From a virus: a stretch of DNA of 46,240 nucleotides. How positions within the stretch are numbered: the first letter of the stretch is position 1; each line of letters begins with the position of its first letter. The notes beneath the pieces are model-generated. The model ran no database searches and was not told the DNA's origin. It was given only the letters and a program-made list of their open reading frames with translations. Shown piece after piece: positions 5,257-13,060 of this stretch. The translations under genes and the position numbers were made by a program. The stretch lies in the IMG/VR virus record IMGVR_UViG_3300023179_000175, positions 1 through 46,240 of that record; one strand, written 5' to 3'.

Positions 5257-7583
5257 CGGTTATTATTGATACTAATTACCGAGCCCGCCCCGCCAAAGGC
5301 CGACACGGTTTGAGCCGCGCTGTACGCCCGGCCGATCGCCAGCGGATCCGTGAGCTGCAGCGATAAGTGACCGGGCCGGACATAAAGCTTTGTCCGACGA
5401 TTGTCCGGCGTGACCGCCTCGTGAGCCCGACCGTCCGGTAGGCCCGGGTGCCAATCGTAGCCTAGCGCCTGCATCATGCTGCGTCGCTTGTTTAGCGGTA
5501 TCTTGAGCCGCTTGGCGTCTAGCAGTTGGTCAAGATAGTAGCTCGAGACCCATCCCCCGGCGAACCCTTGCCGCCCCTCTTCGATCGCGTCCTGTACCAG
5601 TTGTTCCGCCGTCCCTAGTCCCTGCGTAATGGCTTCGGCCGTGGCGCTTGTCTTCGGCGCGCGATTCGGGAGCACGGCCGGGAGCGGGTATGTCTGCAGA
5701 TAGTGCGCGATATGCGCAAAGCCCCCGCCCTGCAGCCACGCTAGGAAGTCGTCAAAATACTGTTGAGTCATGCCGTCCCGGATAAGGTCGGCTTCGCTTT
5801 GCTGTGCGCAGTAAAACACCGCGTAACGTCGCTCGCCGTCGGTAAGGGGCAAGCCGTCCTTGTGGTTTGTCAGGATAATCCCGTTTGCGGTATTGTCGCC
5901 CATGACCGGGTCGACGCCCTTTGCTTCATAGGTCACGCGGGATTCGGTAACTATGGGTTTGAGCTCTTCCATAAAGCCCCGCTTGTCATGCAACGTCACT
6001 TCGTCCAGCGTGACCCAAAGCTTGCGCGACAGCCATTTGTTAAACTTCATGCCGTCCCGCGCGAGGGCGGCGGTATTGGGCCGATACGTGTAAGTCTCGC
6101 CAAACAGATATTCCATAACGACGGCGATTAGAGTCTTGCCGTTGCCTTTCATGCCCTGCAGCACGGGCCACCACGGGATTTTGACGCCCGGGAATTGAAC
6201 GGCCCGCGCAAGATACTCAATAAGGATTCGCGCATCGGCCGCGACGGGAAGCATTCGGGCGATATGCTGCAGCCAACGGGAGGCGTCCCCGGGCGTCGCG
6301 ACGCAGACATAGGGGGCGTACGTGTTGACCGCCGACCACGGCCCTTCCCGGACGATCTCGCCAGTCGCCAGCCCGGGCCGGAAGCACAGATCGTCGACGA
6401 TCCGGGGCCGGTTGACGCGTGACTGTGTCAAGCACTTGTACGCGCTGTCTGTGATCTTCTCGCCGGCCGCGTCGATCACGAACACGCGCCCGCCGAAGAG
6501 CACGTCGAACGCCTCGCGATTCATGAGCCGGTTGCGTTTGGCGTCATAGATTTGGAGCTGTTGCAAAATATAGGTGCAGCCGTCAAAAAACGCCGCTTGC
6601 TGATGCGGGTCGACAAAGTCGCCCGGATCCTCGCCGTCGGCCGCACGCGCCGCCCGGAGATCGACGGCGACCTTATCGACGTAGCTGCAGGCTTTGAGGA
6701 TCGTTGTCGCAAGGTAGTTGGCATGGGCCGGTGAATCCCATTTGTCCCGGTACGCCGGCGACGCTCTCATGAGCCGTTCGATGCGCTCGCAATTCTTGCC
6801 CGTCCAGAATGCCAGATGCCCGGCTAGGGCTTGGTCGCACTCGCTCCGGGCGTCGTGCGGTACGTCGGCTTCCCAAAGCTGGCGGAAGGTAAGCCCGCCC
6901 CCAAAAAGCGCCTTGGTCCCTCGGTCGCTAGCCCTAAGCGCACGGGCGATCAGCTCGCCGTCGTCTTCGGGTCCGCCCCATTCCGGGACGGGGGCCGTCG
7001 TCCACTCGCCAGCCGTGACATTCTGCCCGGCCGTCGGCGGGAAGTATTGGGCGGCGGTGGCATGGAAGGCGGCCGTACAGTCCGTTCCGGCGTCGCCGTG
7101 TGCGTGCGTCCCCGTGAGGGCGATAAAGCGGCGCGCCGTGTAAAGCTCCATATTGAGCCCGACGTTTTTCGTGCTGTGCGGCGGGGCCGGCCCGGTAAGC
7201 CGGCCGATAATGTGCAGGCCACGGCCGGAATGCGAGACTTCGACCGCCGCGCCCGGGAACCTTGCGACCAGCTCGAGCGCTAAGGGGGACCACGCGGACC
7301 CGTCGTGCGCCCCGTCGACGTCGGCGCAGAAGAATGGATCCGCGTCCGTAAAGACAAAGCCAACGCCCGACCCATAGCCGCGATCGGCTAGATGCTGCGT
7401 TGCGATGGCGGTCGCCGCGTCGGTCCAGTTGGCCGCGTCATGCGCATTGCAGGGCGCGCCGCTATGCCAAAGGGTCGGAACCTTATCCGTTTTGCCCGGC
7501 CGCGTGGCGGACGGGTAGGCATACCACGTGACGAATTGTGCACTCGCCGCCAACGCCGCGAGCGCCCCCGGTAGGGTTTCCAT
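5253..7583 (-). CDS. PrimPol-helicase replication protein (NrS-1 polymerase-like)
   Basis: 776 residues from ATG 7583, the first Met after the TetR-like gene's stop. The N-terminal domain fits archaeo-eukaryotic primase-type PrimPols: D88 and D90 in ADVDG are metal ligands, and SHSGRGLH (117-124) is the nucleotide-binding S-x-H-like motif followed by a strand with RRFIALTG. The C-terminal half is an SF3/DUF5906-like helicase with Walker A GMKGNGKT (477-484), Walker B WVTLDE ending at E528, and sensor Asn573. Such proteins synthesise primers and unwind the fork, and some polymerise DNA themselves. It sits beside nuclease and methylase genes and complements the family A polymerase at 15500. Confidence 0.8.
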   Translation of the reverse strand: METLPGALAALAASAQFVTWYAYPSATRPGKTDKVPTLWHSGAPCNAHDAANWTDAATAIATQHLADRGYGSGVGFVFTDADPFFCADVDGAHDGSAWSPLALELVARFPGAAVEVSHSGRGLHIIGRLTGPAPPHSTKNVGLNMELYTARRFIALTGTHAHGDAGTDCTAAFHATAAQYFPPTAGQNVTAGEWTTAPVPEWGGPEDDGELIARALRASDRGTKALFGGGLTFRQLWEADVPHDARSECDQALAGHLAFWTGKNCERIERLMRASPAYRDKWDSPAHANYLATTILKACSYVDKVAVDLRAARAADGEDPGDFVDPHQQAAFFDGCTYILQQLQIYDAKRNRLMNREAFDVLFGGRVFVIDAAGEKITDSAYKCLTQSRVNRPRIVDDLCFRPGLATGEIVREGPWSAVNTYAPYVCVATPGDASRWLQHIARMLPVAADARILIEYLARAVQFPGVKIPWWPVLQGMKGNGKTLIAVVMEYLFGETYTYRPNTAALARDGMKFNKWLSRKLWVTLDEVTLHDKRGFMEELKPIVTESRVTYEAKGVDPVMGDNTANGIILTNHKDGLPLTDGERRYAVFYCAQQSEADLIRDGMTQQYFDDFLAWLQGGGFAHIAHYLQTYPLPAVLPNRAPKTSATAEAITQGLGTAEQLVQDAIEEGRQGFAGGWVSSYYLDQLLDAKRLKIPLNKRRSMMQALGYDWHPGLPDGRAHEAVTPDNRRTKLYVRPGHLSLQLTDPLAIGRAYSAAQTVSAFGGAGSVISINNNR

Positions 7584-7596
7584 AGGCGAGCGCCTC

Positions 7597-7914
7597 TTAT
7601 CGTACGGTGGCGAGTGCGGCGGACTTGAGAGCGTCGGGCGCGTCGCGGGCGGTAGGATCACCCATCGCCAGCGCTTGCGCAAGCACCCCTAGAAGGGGGC
7701 GTGCGATCGCTTCCTGCACGACGGCGCGATGCAGGCCGGCAAGGTCGCCATACGATAGGTTCACGCAGCCAAGCGCCACGCCGGCGCGTTCCGCCACGGC
7801 CCGCCGGGTTAGCCCCTGCAGGCCGCTTTCGGTCGCCACGTCGCACGCGGCGGCAAGCACTTTGGCGTCACGCTCTGCGTTCATGCGATCCCAACGGGGC
7901 GTACGGGGATTCAC
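7597..7914 (-). CDS. TetR-like helix-turn-helix protein, short
   Basis: 105 residues, ATG at 7914 overlapping the previous stop (ATGA). Residues 15-70 fit the TetR N-terminal domain: a helix VLAAACDVATESG, then LTRRAVAERAGVALGCVNLSYGD with the turn and recognition helix, then LAGLHRAVVQEAI. The rest is too short for the usual 120-residue ligand-binding domain, so this is at most a minimal TetR-like regulator. It lies just upstream of the primase gene and may set its expression. The regulatory target is inference. Confidence 0.6.
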   Translation of the reverse strand: MNPRTPRWDRMNAERDAKVLAAACDVATESGLQGLTRRAVAERAGVALGCVNLSYGDLAGLHRAVVQEAIARPLLGVLAQALAMGDPTARDAPDALKSAALATVR

Positions 7915-8243
7915 GACACCCCACCCGCAAGAATCGCTTCGATCTCTATATCGCGAGCACTTTCAAAACCCCGGATATGCTCGCGGGCGTCGCGCATCGC
8001 GTCGGACAGGGGTTTGATCTTGTCGTTATATCGCCGCCATGCCTCGAGGGCCTTAGCTCTCAACGCTTCACATTCGGCTTCGTCCTCGCAAACCGCGCTT
8101 ACTTCGCCAATGGCGACGCGACGCTCCCGGCCGCCCCACCCATTGACGAACCAAAACGCCTTGGTCTTGCGCGTCACTTCGTACACGTTCCAATGCTCTG
8201 GATTGCCGTTGCCGTACCGGCTCACGGTGAGAATAAAAGGCAT
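7911..8243 (-). CDS. Hypothetical protein
   Basis: 110 residues from ATG 8243, chosen because GGGAGAC lies eight bases upstream; longer in-frame starts have no ribosome-binding site. The N-terminal half is beta-rich (FILTVSRYGN, HWNVYEVTRKTKAFWFVNG) and the C-terminal half is a long charged helix (EDEAECEALRAKALEAWRRYNDKI). Overlaps the TetR-like gene by ATGA. I recognise no family. A TATGAC-N6-GTCATA palindrome sits immediately upstream. Confidence 0.6.
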   Translation of the reverse strand: MPFILTVSRYGNGNPEHWNVYEVTRKTKAFWFVNGWGGRERRVAIGEVSAVCEDEAECEALRAKALEAWRRYNDKIKPLSDAMRDAREHIRGFESARDIEIEAILAGGVS

Positions 8244-8261
8244 TCCGTATGTCTCCCGACT

Positions 8262-8279
8262 TATGACGTAGCGGTCATA
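8262..8279. promoter_or_regulatory. TATGAC-N6-GTCATA palindrome
   Basis: Perfect inverted repeat in the 37-base gap between the VRR-NUC gene and the gene starting at 8243. It is related to the TGAC-N6-GTCA dyads at 1774-1787, 5242-5255 and 12299-12312. No good -35/-10 pair accompanies it, so it is more likely an operator than a promoter. Confidence 0.45.
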
Positions 8280-8280
8280 G

Positions 8281-8649
8281 CTACAGTGTCCCGGGCCCGG
8301 TGGCAAATGCAGAATCGCCCCCCGCCGCCGCGACCAGATCCAGCCAAGCTTTTTGCGCGCGCTCCCGGTCCGTGCCCGCATACTTCCACCCGGGGGCCTT
8401 GCATTCCCGGGACACGAATTGGGCGATCGTGTGCCCGACGTGCGCAGGCGTGATCAGCACGGGTCGCCAGCCTATGAGATCCGACGACTTGAGCGCTTCG
8501 TTAATCTGGCGGCTCTCATTGGCGAGACCAAAGCGCACGGGCCGCCCTGACACGTCGGTAAGGACGCCGACATTGTTCCGCCAGAGGGTCACGCCTTTAG
8601 TCGGCGCTTCTAGTCTCACTTGAGACTGTGCATAGGCTTCACTCGTCAT
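8281..8649 (-). CDS. VRR-NUC domain nuclease
   Basis: 122 residues from ATG 8649, overlapping the end of the adenine methylase by 11 bases. Contains the phage stand-alone VRR-NUC pattern: TLWRNNVGV near the N-terminus, SDLIGWRP with Asp57, FVSRECKAPGW with Glu82 and Lys84 forming the PD-(D/E)XK-type site, and QKAWLDLVAAAGG, the C-terminal helix typical of the family. Such proteins are small structure-specific nucleases, likely acting on branched replication intermediates here. It belongs to the replication/modification operon running from 12313. Confidence 0.8.
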   Translation of the reverse strand: MTSEAYAQSQVRLEAPTKGVTLWRNNVGVLTDVSGRPVRFGLANESRQINEALKSSDLIGWRPVLITPAHVGHTIAQFVSRECKAPGWKYAGTDRERAQKAWLDLVAAAGGDSAFATGPGTL

Positions 8650-9091
8650 TGGCCCCCCGCAAGACAAAACAGGCAATATGCCGCCCCGTACCTTTTCCGG
8701 CGGAATAGTCTTCCGTTGCGCACCACTTAATGTCACCGAGATTGCGAATCTCCGCCCCGGCTTCGACAAGCATTAAAAGCCACTTGTCGACGGGATGCAC
8801 GAGAACGACAGTCTTTCCTTTCTTGTGCTCTTCAATCGCCTTGCGGACCCACGCTGTTGCGCCTTTCTTTTTGCCTTCGTGCATAATTGAACCAAACGGC
8901 GGGTTGACGTAACTAGACGATCCCCATTCGCAAGTAAGGCCGTCAAAATCATCCGGCTTAGGCCACGGACACGGGTCGAAGGTAAAGTTGAATTCGGTAT
9001 GGAGCGTCACGTACACGTCCGGCGGTGTTAGCCAATAGTGCTTGCCGTCGTCGCCGTTCCCTTTATGGAATTTATTATCTGACGGTTTCAT
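8639..9091 (-). CDS. DNA N6-adenine methyltransferase (phage Dam-like, PF05869 type)
   Basis: 150 residues, ATG at 9091. Motifs of the phage Dam-like family: HYWLTPPDVY at 19-27, FDPCPWP about 39-44, and catalytic YVNPPFG with N63-P-P-F66. A strand with TVVLVHP follows. The family transfers methyl from SAM to adenine N6 in short sites and lacks a large target domain. The start codon still overlaps, as ATGA, the reading frame of a broken related gene immediately upstream (9088-9320). Probably protects phage DNA from restriction. Confidence 0.8.
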   Translation of the reverse strand: MKPSDNKFHKGNGDDGKHYWLTPPDVYVTLHTEFNFTFDPCPWPKPDDFDGLTCEWGSSSYVNPPFGSIMHEGKKKGATAWVRKAIEEHKKGKTVVLVHPVDKWLLMLVEAGAEIRNLGDIKWCATEDYSAGKGTGRHIACFVLRGANDE

Positions 9092-9320
9092 TTCAGCCCC
9101 GCATACTGCCCGGCAATGCCGGAATGCTCAAGAATAGCGGCGTCAGTCTCCCCGTACGCCACGAGAACGGACGGCGCGCCGCCATTGTGTGCGGCCGGGG
9201 GAGACTGCACGCGCAAGGGTCTAGGTCAAACGTCCCGAGCGCCGCCAGTATATGCGGGGGCGTAAGCCACACTTCCGTTTCGTTGACGGGGCTGTGATGC
9301 CTGCCCATGCCCCGACTCAT
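9088..9320 (-). pseudogene. Decayed DNA adenine methyltransferase with internal deletion and frameshift
   Basis: ATG at 9320 (ATGA-coupled to the upstream methylase) begins a frame with NETEVWLTPPHILAALG and TFDLDPCA, the N-terminus of a Dam-like methylase. It then runs into an unrelated frame ending at 9093. From about 9200 another frame, lacking its own good start, reads AHNGGAPSVLVAYG and HSGIAGQYAGL, which looks like the C-terminus of the same family and ends at 9088 with an ATGA overlap to the intact methylase. The middle of the enzyme, including the NPPY/F motif, is missing. The simplest reading is an internal deletion that joined both ends out of frame. Confidence 0.6.
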
Positions 9321-9907
9321 AACCACCCCACCCACGAGAGCGCCCCGGTCGGATGCCGCAAGGGTCGCGCATCCCATACCAGCCACGCAAAGTCCTGTTC
9401 GCCGCCGCCCGCCACGTTGCCGGCCGCCAGCCACGCCCCGGGCGGGCAGGACGGCCGATCGGTGAGAAGCCACACGCGCGACGGAGGCCGGGCTTTGTAG
9501 AGCCGCCGGGAGCGCGCGCCGCCATATAAAAACTTGGCGCTTACAAACGCCGCGACCTTGCCCGGCGCGCGGTCCAGAGCTTGCATAATGCACGCTTCGG
9601 CCCCGGCCGCCTTGAAGTACGGCGGATTCATGCAAACGTGCTGCACGCCTTCGGGAAGCCACCCGGTCGCGATGAAATCCGACACGCCCATAAAGTACGG
9701 CGCGCCACGGTCCTTTATGTCCGACCCCGTGACCGTGACGCCGGCCGCCGCCAGCACTTCCGGAATCGTCCCGCGCCCGCAACATGGGTCATGCGTCCAG
9801 CCGTCGAAGCGCTCGACGGTTAGAAGCTGGCGGACGCTCTTCGCCGGCTCAACGTACCAATCGTCTGGATCCCGCTCCCATAGGTGCGCATCTTTACGAG
9901 TTTTCAT
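9317..9907 (-). CDS. SAM-dependent DNA methyltransferase
   Basis: 196 residues from ATG 9907; a TTG three codons upstream is less likely. SAM-binding motif I is DPCCGRGT (40-47) with acidic partner SDI near 62-64, and catalytic motif IV is NPPY (94-97). Motif I precedes motif IV as in gamma-class adenine methylases, but there is no large target-recognition domain. Comparable small proteins are common in phages and act on adenine, or are orphan enzymes. Overlaps neighbours on both sides (the previous stop at 9894-9896 and ATGA at 9317). Confidence 0.75.
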   Translation of the reverse strand: MKTRKDAHLWERDPDDWYVEPAKSVRQLLTVERFDGWTHDPCCGRGTIPEVLAAAGVTVTGSDIKDRGAPYFMGVSDFIATGWLPEGVQHVCMNPPYFKAAGAEACIMQALDRAPGKVAAFVSAKFLYGGARSRRLYKARPPSRVWLLTDRPSCPPGAWLAAGNVAGGGEQDFAWLVWDARPLRHPTGALSWVGWL

Positions 9908-10643
9908 GGCCGACAATCCTCCCTATGGCCTGCGCAAAATACGTTTCGTCTCGCTCAATACAAATCCAGCGACGGCCCGCATTCTCGCAAGCGATAGCTG
10001 TCGTTCCGGACCCGGCGCAATTATCAAGCACGGTCATTCCTTCGTGTGTGTAGGTCCGCGTCAGATACTCAAAGAGCGCAACGGGCTTCTGCGTTGGGTG
10101 CGGCCGGCCTAGCCGGTTGTCTTTGGCAAAGCGCAAGACGTCGCGAGGGTAGCGTTCCGTCGACTCATAGGGTTTGCGGATATTTGTCGTCTTTCCGTAG
10201 TTTGGCCCGTGGTGCGCCGTGCTCGCCTTGACCCGTTTTATTGTAGCGCCGGCAGTCTTTTGGGGTACGTAAACCGGCGCGTCATCGTAGAACACAAGCA
10301 CGGACTCATGACAGCGTAAGGGGGCTTTCTTGGCGTTGAGAAACCCTGTCGCGGCCGTCTTCTCCCAAATCCAGCGATACCGGAAGGCGTCGGGCTGCGA
10401 CATAGTAAGGGCCGCGTCGAACGGGCTCGCCGCCGTAAGCACTATTGCGGCTCCCGGACGGCAAACGCGCCAATACTCGCGCCATAGCGGCTCGAAAGGA
10501 ATGACGACGTCCCATCTGTTCTGTGTCGTGCCGTAAGGGAGATCGCAAAGGATCATATCGACACTGGCGGCCGGTAACGTCGCCATGACGTCCAGACAAT
10601 CGCCTAGATAAAACACACCGTTGCGGACCGGGACGCCCGTCAT
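9894..10643 (-). CDS. Beta-class DNA methyltransferase (N4-cytosine or N6-adenine)
   Basis: 249 residues, ATG at 10643 overlapping the helicase stop as ATGA. Catalytic motif IV DLPYG (34-38) comes first and SAM-binding motif I LDNCAGSGTTAIAC comes near the C-terminus, preceded by HPTQKPVALFEYL. This order defines the beta class. DPPY-like motifs occur in both N6A and N4C enzymes, so the modified base is undetermined. No restriction partner is encoded nearby, so it is probably an orphan protective methylase working with the two others in this operon. Confidence 0.85.
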   Translation of the reverse strand: MTGVPVRNGVFYLGDCLDVMATLPAASVDMILCDLPYGTTQNRWDVVIPFEPLWREYWRVCRPGAAIVLTAASPFDAALTMSQPDAFRYRWIWEKTAATGFLNAKKAPLRCHESVLVFYDDAPVYVPQKTAGATIKRVKASTAHHGPNYGKTTNIRKPYESTERYPRDVLRFAKDNRLGRPHPTQKPVALFEYLTRTYTHEGMTVLDNCAGSGTTAIACENAGRRWICIERDETYFAQAIGRIVGHENS

Positions 10644-12313
10644 GCCTCAATGCGCCCCCTTAGCGCCGCTGCGTCCGTCGGGCCCAAGGCTAGCGCACTG
10701 AGCACGTCGATACCAAAAGTGAACCAGAAGAGCCGTTGTATTTCTGAGTCCGACGCGCCCGCCGCGTGGCGTTGGCCGGCCCACAGGTCCATGGCGTTCC
10801 GGAGCGCCACTTGCTCGAGCTGGCGGGCGTGATGGCGTTTGACTTCGGCGAGCTGTCCTATCTCCGGCATGTGCTTTGCCGCCAGTGTCGCCCGGTACGC
10901 TTCGGTCGGTAGGTTGACGACGTCGACCGCGCCGCGAAGCCGCGCCAAGGTCTCCGGGTCCAGCTCGCTAAGGTCGCCGTCGACCATTTCCGGGCTGGAC
11001 CGGCCGACGGGCGGCGGGGCCGGGCAGGAGCAATAGGGGCACGCCTTGAGCGTCCGGACGTACGGTTGATAGCACCCGGGATGCTCTGCCCATGGGAGAC
11101 AGATCCGCATTGGGATTCCGGAGCTCTTGCCGCTGCGGCGCTCCCGGCGGTCCAGTGTCCAAGCCCGGGGCCGATCGGGCGGCCCAAGGTCAAGATAGTT
11201 GCTCACGTGGTCAATGATACGGGCCGCGCCCTTGCCCGGCGAGGGCCGGAGCGCCCGGCCAAATTGTTGCATGAACGTCGCGAGACTGGCGGTCTTCCGG
11301 GCCATGCTGGCGACTTCGATCGCGGGAAGGTCAAAGCCCTCGCTTATGATGTCGACGACGACAAGCTGCAGGATCTCGCGCCGGGCAAATCTCTTGATCG
11401 TGTGACGCCGCACGCCGCCGTCTGTCTTGCCGGTGAGAAGCGCGGCCGGGACGCCCCGGGCGACATACTGCGCTTGGATCTCGCCGGCCGTTTCGACGTC
11501 GGGCGCAAAGGTCACGCCGAGCATACCCGGCGCAAACTCGAGATATCGGGCGACCACGTCCCCGACGATGTGAGATCCCCGGGCGGCGGCCCGAAGCTTG
11601 GCGGTCGACCAGTCGCCGCTTGCGCCTATATCGTCCTCGAGAAGCTTCATATCGGATTCGACGCAAAACATGCGGTAGTCGGTCAAATAGCCGTTGTCGA
11701 TCAGCCAACGCATAGGCGGGCCCTGCACCATGGCGTCCGCCAGTCCGTCCGCGTGCCGGCCAAGCCCCTTGCCGTCGGCACGTTGGGGCGTGGCTGTCGG
11801 GAACAAGCCACGACACGCCGGGTTGGTAAACAGGAGCATAGCCGTCCCCCATTTGTTGCCCGCGATGACGTGGTGCGCCTCGTCGACCACAACCCGCGTG
11901 ACCGTCGACGCCCAAGCCTTGAGCTCGTCACGCCGGTTAATCAGGGTATCGACGCCGGCGACCCGACACGGCGCGCCCGGGGCGTAATAGCTCCGGCCTA
12001 GCTCGTCTATGTGAGACCGGGCGATGGCGCGCCGGACCGCATCGGGGGCGATAATGTCATGCCGTACGCCGTTGCGGGCAAGCGCGAGGGAAAGCTGCCC
12101 GACCAGCTCTTGCCGGTGCGCGATGACTGCGGCGGCATGGTTCCCGATAAGGTGCGCGAGGATAACGGTCTTGCCGCCGCCAGTGTCTAGCCTCATGACG
12201 ACGTTACGCGCGCCGGCCGCCCATTGCGCCGTAACATCGGCGGCGAGGTCGTTCTGATAGGGCCGAAGGATTGCCAAGGCGGGCTCTGCAATAAATGTTG
12301 ACGCCCCGGTCAT
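10640..12313 (-). CDS. SF2 DEAH helicase (RadD/UvrB-like)
   Basis: 557 residues, ATG at 12313. Walker A is DTGGGKT (43-49), Walker B DEAH (144-147), then a TATP motif III, and in domain 2 ISEGFDLPAIEVA and a FMQQFGRALRP motif VI with the arginine finger. This matches RadD-like superfamily 2 helicases. The C-terminus has cysteines (CPYCSCP) suggesting a zinc site and a helical domain. Likely roles are replication restart, recombination or fork remodelling. It is the first gene of the minus-strand replication/modification operon, divergent from the gene at 12363 across a 49-base gap. Confidence 0.85.
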   Translation of the reverse strand: MTGASTFIAEPALAILRPYQNDLAADVTAQWAAGARNVVMRLDTGGGKTVILAHLIGNHAAAVIAHRQELVGQLSLALARNGVRHDIIAPDAVRRAIARSHIDELGRSYYAPGAPCRVAGVDTLINRRDELKAWASTVTRVVVDEAHHVIAGNKWGTAMLLFTNPACRGLFPTATPQRADGKGLGRHADGLADAMVQGPPMRWLIDNGYLTDYRMFCVESDMKLLEDDIGASGDWSTAKLRAAARGSHIVGDVVARYLEFAPGMLGVTFAPDVETAGEIQAQYVARGVPAALLTGKTDGGVRRHTIKRFARREILQLVVVDIISEGFDLPAIEVASMARKTASLATFMQQFGRALRPSPGKGAARIIDHVSNYLDLGPPDRPRAWTLDRRERRSGKSSGIPMRICLPWAEHPGCYQPYVRTLKACPYCSCPAPPPVGRSSPEMVDGDLSELDPETLARLRGAVDVVNLPTEAYRATLAAKHMPEIGQLAEVKRHHARQLEQVALRNAMDLWAGQRHAAGASDSEIQRLFWFTFGIDVLSALALGPTDAAALRGRIEA

Positions 12314-12326
12314 AGGTCGGTAACGC
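12298..12326 (+). promoter_or_regulatory. Promoter-like cassette for the plus-strand replication operon
   Basis: TTGACG (12298-12303), 17 bases, TAACGC (12321-12326), with a TGAC-N6-GTCA dyad at 12299-12312 like those at 1774 and 5242. It points to the gene at 12363 and lies over the first codons of the divergent helicase gene, so one regulator could control both directions. Confidence 0.5.
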
Positions 12327-12362
12327 TCCCGCCGTCAACATGCAAAACAGGAGGCCACGGCC

Positions 12363-13058
12363 TTGCAAATCACATTCGACACGGCGACGGTCACGCCTCG
12401 GGAGGCCGTCGCGCTTATCGCGCTTCTGGACACGGTGAGCCCCGGCGCGTTGCTGGCGGCGTATGACGCAGCTTGGGAAGACGACACGGAAGAAAAGGTC
12501 ACGGCGCCTTCGCAAGTCGGAATGTCCGGCCGAACGGCCCCCGTCGACGACGTAACGGCCGCTTTTGGCCCGGCCGCCCCCTTGACGCCCCCGCCGCCTT
12601 GCGAGCCGGTGCAGGCGGAAGGCGGCCCGGTCGACGCGGACGGTCTGCCATGGGATGACAGGATCCACGCCAAGACGGCCGACGGCGGCGGGTCGCTCAC
12701 GGCGGACGGCCGGTGGCGCAAAAAGCGGGGCGTTGCCGACGCGCTCGTGCAAGTCGTGACAGCAGAGCTCAAGGGCGACATTCCGCCGCCGCCCGTCGAC
12801 GTCCCCGCGCCGCCGGTTACGGTCGCCACGGCCCCCGACCCGGCCCCGTCGATCTCTTCCGCCGTTCCGCCGATTCAGCTCTTCCAAAGGCTGATGGGTA
12901 AGATCACGCCGGCCCAAAACGCCGGGAAGCTTACCGTCGTCGATATCGCCGGAATGTGCGAGGCCGTCGGCGTCAAGATGCTTGGCGATCTTATCCAGCG
13001 CCCGGATCTTCTCGAGATCGTCGAAGCGCAAGTCGACGCCAAGCTGGCGGCGGGCTGA
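12363..13058 (+). CDS. Hypothetical proline-rich phage replication-module protein
   Basis: 231 residues with a TTG start at 12363, supported by AGGAGG nine bases upstream. N-terminal helical segment (TPREAVALIALLDTVSPGALL), Pro/Ala-rich middle, then a conserved-looking block LPWDDRIHAK and GRWRKKRGVADALVQ, and a helical C-terminus. The LPWDxRIHA...DGRWRxKRG block occurs in uncharacterised proteins of phage recombination/replication modules. It is the first gene of the plus-strand replication operon and stops three bases before the DUF2800 start. Function unknown; accessory role inferred from position. Confidence 0.7.
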   Translation: MQITFDTATVTPREAVALIALLDTVSPGALLAAYDAAWEDDTEEKVTAPSQVGMSGRTAPVDDVTAAFGPAAPLTPPPPCEPVQAEGGPVDADGLPWDDRIHAKTADGGGSLTADGRWRKKRGVADALVQVVTAELKGDIPPPPVDVPAPPVTVATAPDPAPSISSAVPPIQLFQRLMGKITPAQNAGKLTVVDIAGMCEAVGVKMLGDLIQRPDLLEIVEAQVDAKLAAG

Positions 13059-13060
13059 TC

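Noticed and set aside
10640-10643. Restriction-modification system in the methylase cluster
   Set aside because: No restriction endonuclease-like gene is adjacent; the VRR-NUC and SF2 helicase proteins match replication/recombination families better.
12310-12338. Minus-strand TTGACG (12338-12333) as promoter of the SF2 helicase
   Set aside because: With 17-base spacing the -10 would be CTATGA covering the helicase ATG itself, leaving no room for a leader. Treated as coincidence or shared operator.
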